Shown here: positions 6,231 through 7,666 of the stretch, in pieces | Layout: the number at the start of each line of letters is the position of its first letter | How positions within the stretch are numbered: position 1 is the first letter of the stretch | NCBI GenBank assembly: GCA_018609965.1 | Contig: JAHENP010000322.1 | Location: 1 to 7,666, forward strand | From: Haloferacaceae archaeon | Lineage (GTDB): Archaea; Halobacteriota; Halobacteria; Halobacteriales; Haloferacaceae | Length of the DNA stretch: 7,666 nucleotides | Reading direction: 5' to 3' | Made by a program: the position numbers and the translations under genes | Notes under the pieces: generated by a model | What the model was told of the DNA's origin: nothing | Database searches by the model: none | The model's input: only the letters and a program-made list of their open reading frames with translations

Positions 6231-7498
6231 AACCCGCGAAGGTCCAGCATCAGTTCCTCCAGCGACTCCTCGGCTTCGCGGTAGTCCAGTGTCTTCGCGC
6301 CGCCGTCCTGCATTTGGAACAGTTTGAACTCCTCCTCTAGAAACGCGACTTCCTCCTCGCGCAGGTTCTCGGCGAACAAATCGTTCAGGAAATCGTTGCT
6401 GTGGGTGGTGACGAACAACTGTACGTCGTCCTCCATCGCCAGTTGGATCAGGAAGTACACCACCTCGCGGACGTAGCCGGGGTGCATGTGCGTCGTCGGT
6501 TCTTCGAGAAACACCACCTCCGGCAGGTCGTCGTCCAGCAGTTCCCACAGGAGGGCGACGATGGCTTGGAACCCATCGCCCATCTGGTCGAACGGGACGG
6601 CGTACTTCTCGCCGTCGTCGGGGTCGAAGATCAGGTCGTCGAGGGTGAACGTCTTCAGGTCCTCCAGAATCCCCTTCTCGCGGAGGAAGTCACCGATGTC
6701 GTCCGTCTTCACTGGGTCGTCGTCGTCCGCGTCGACGGTGGTGCCGTGGGTGACGAACTTCGTGGGGACGCGAGTGTCTGGTTTTCCGTCTGGAAACGTG
6801 TCGGGTGCGAATACCAGATTACGAGGAGTAGTGAACGCACCCATCCCAGAGTCGGTGTGCGTGACTCCAAGCTTTTCCAAATTATCTTCGCCAAGTTTCT
6901 TAGCCACATCCGAGATGCCGAAACTGGATAGCAAGTCACGAACTACCTCCGGTCGGCTAACTATCGGGTACTGTTTCTTTTCTGTGGTGTATTTGACTAC
7001 ACAGCTCGACAGTTCAGTGTCAACACCGGTGAGAAACTCTGTGACCAATCCGCGAAGTGTGACTCTCGAACGCTCGTTTGATTTACTCGCTTGTCTACTT
7101 TGGAATTCTTCTTTGAGAGACGAGTCTCCGTCGAAAAGCTGCTCAAGCAGATCTACTACGACTCCGGCAACCACTTCTCGGGCGTGAGAGTCGGACACTT
7201 GCTGAAGTTTCAACCTCCCGGATTCGGCGTCAGTAGCCGTCTCAACAACGGCCTCCGACGACCCCCGTCGAATCTGTGAGGAGATTCCCGTCTCAGACAG
7301 AGGGTTTTCGTCAATCGCTGTCGGCTCTGCCCGAAATCCCCGAACCGTCTCCGGCTCACACCCCAGTCGAACCGCCTCCAACAGCGAGGTCTTCCCGGAG
7401 TTGTTCCGGCCGGTGACGACAGTGAACTGTCCCGGCTCGACGGACAACTCCGCGATCGTCTTGAACCCTTCCACGGAGACACGTTCGACATGGGCCAT
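6227..7498 (-). CDS. OLD/RecF-like ABC-type ATPase, first gene of a coupled ATPase-TOPRIM pair
   Basis: The protein has 423 residues, starting at the ATG at 7498-7496. The N-terminal strand-turn-strand (VERVSVEGFKTIAELSVEPG) leads into Walker A GRNNSGKTSLLEA (G30-A42), the form seen in RecF, OLD and AAA_15/AAA_21 ATPases. The C-terminal lobe has a signature-like QMGDGFQA (305-312), Walker B VVFLEEPTTHMHP (328-340, E333 as catalytic acid) and a switch histidine in VTTHSNDFL (H366). Such ATPases dimerise head-to-tail around two ATPs and gate an attached or partner effector. Here the TOPRIM part is absent from the C-terminus and is encoded by the next gene, overlapping by 4 bp. The middle (residues about 50-290) matches nothing I recognise, and codons for about 100-230 are AT-richer than the rest (49% GC over 6841-7200 by hand count). 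Likely role: sensor and motor of an anti-phage or genome-protection system; RecF-like repair is an alternative. Confidence 0.87.
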   Translation of the reverse strand: MAHVERVSVEGFKTIAELSVEPGQFTVVTGRNNSGKTSLLEAVRLGCEPETVRGFRAEPTAIDENPLSETGISSQIRRGSSEAVVETATDAESGRLKLQQVSDSHAREVVAGVVVDLLEQLFDGDSSLKEEFQSRQASKSNERSRVTLRGLVTEFLTGVDTELSSCVVKYTTEKKQYPIVSRPEVVRDLLSSFGISDVAKKLGEDNLEKLGVTHTDSGMGAFTTPRNLVFAPDTFPDGKPDTRVPTKFVTHGTTVDADDDDPVKTDDIGDFLREKGILEDLKTFTLDDLIFDPDDGEKYAVPFDQMGDGFQAIVALLWELLDDDLPEVVFLEEPTTHMHPGYVREVVYFLIQLAMEDDVQLFVTTHSNDFLNDLFAENLREEEVAFLEEEFKLFQMQDGGAKTLDYREAEESLEELMLDLRGL

Positions 7499-7590
7499 CG
7501 GCTCGCCCCGAAATTATGCGGCACTCCAGAAAAACCTCGGGCAGTCACGACTCCGGAGAGACTAAGAGCGAGCCACCCGCCCAAACGGAC
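7499..7590. promoter_or_regulatory. Divergent promoter region between the ATPase gene and the rightward gene
   Basis: This 92-bp spacer separates divergently transcribed genes. Rightward: a TATA-like ACTAAG at 7561-7566 lies 24 nt before the GTG at 7591, fitting a leaderless transcript. Leftward: read on the minus strand, a TTTTTCT run (7534-7528) lies about 30 nt before the ATG at 7498, and ATAATTT (7517-7511) lies nearer, about 13 nt before it. The first would give a very short leader; the second seems too close for a leaderless start. No Shine-Dalgarno sequence is visible for either gene. Confidence 0.45.
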
Positions 7591-7666
7591 GTGAGCAGTG
7601 AGACGGGCGCACGGTTGGAGCCGCGGCGGGTGTTGATCGGCGGGTTCACGATGATCTTCGCCGTCC
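7591..7666 (+). CDS. Start of a probable membrane protein, 3' end outside window
   Basis: Only 25 codons are visible, from a GTG at 7591: a short polar, basic-ended leader (SSETGARLEPRR) followed by the start of a hydrophobic stretch (VLIGGFTMIFAV) that would be the first transmembrane helix. This is the usual look of the N-terminus of a secondary transporter such as an MFS protein, but too little is present to name a family. The GTG is chosen because a TATA-like ACTAAG lies 24 nt upstream. The frame is open further upstream, and an ATG at residue 21 is possible but would remove half of the helix. It is divergent from the ATPase gene. Confidence 0.5.
   Translation, partial: MSSETGARLEPRRVLIGGFTMIFAV

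Noticed and set aside
6485..6520. Walker B of the ATPase reads LEEP instead of the canonical hydrophobic-DE
   Set aside because: As I recall, the IEEPE form is common in this ATPase group (AAA_15/AAA_21), so it is probably not a defect.
5595..6548. Longer 317-residue version of the TOPRIM protein starting at 6548
   Set aside because: The extra 106 residues lie in the coding region of the ATPase in another frame; the ATG at 6230 in the ATGA overlap starts just before the TOPRIM strand.
1..7666. tRNA, rRNA, CRISPR array, insertion sequence or attachment site
   Set aside because: No cloverleaf-like sequence, no spaced palindromic repeat array, no transposase, and no terminal inverted repeats were seen by eye on either strand.

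Overview
The window reads as chromosomal DNA of a halophilic archaeon. GC is high, the proteins are very acidic, and promoters look archaeal, with TATA-like boxes about 22-27 nt ahead of start codons and no Shine-Dalgarno sequence. The histidine kinase also carries the HNIRN-type phosphoacceptor box and the GAF/PAS style common in haloarchaea. This is inferred from composition and protein style, not from a database match.

Layout, left to right. (1) 2-373 (+): the 3' part of an Lrp/AsnC-type regulator. (2) 374-479: a short spacer holding a 19-bp tandem repeat that runs into the promoter of the next gene. (3) 480-1103 (+): a type 1 isopentenyl-diphosphate isomerase-like Nudix protein, probably translated from a leaderless mRNA. 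It keeps its metal ligands but has Ala where the catalytic Cys belongs. (4) 1104-1376: a 273-bp spacer with an unusually AT-rich core, likely the promoter and leader of the next gene. (5) 1377-5567 (+): a 1396-residue soluble sensor kinase with two complete histidine-kinase transmitter modules, one near the N-terminus and one at the C-terminus, separated by PAS and GAF domains. (6) 5595-7498 (-): two translationally coupled genes, an OLD/RecF-like ABC-type ATPase followed by a small TOPRIM protein, with a 4-bp ATGA overlap. (7) 7499-7590: a divergent promoter region. (8) 7591-7666 (+): the first 25 codons of what looks like a membrane protein.

The left half combines a regulator, isoprenoid metabolism (archaeal lipids and carotenoids need IPP/DMAPP) and signalling, but no shared operon is evident. 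Each gene appears to have its own promoter region. The kinase has no response regulator within the window.

The best candidate for an under-described system is the ATPase-TOPRIM pair at 5595-7498. Its organisation, with an ABC ATPase and a TOPRIM protein encoded separately but coupled, resembles split OLD-family or PARIS (AriA/AriB)-type anti-phage modules. The middle of the ATPase is clearly lower in GC than its ends, as expected of a fast-evolving or exchanged recognition region. The dual-transmitter kinase is the second unusual item.
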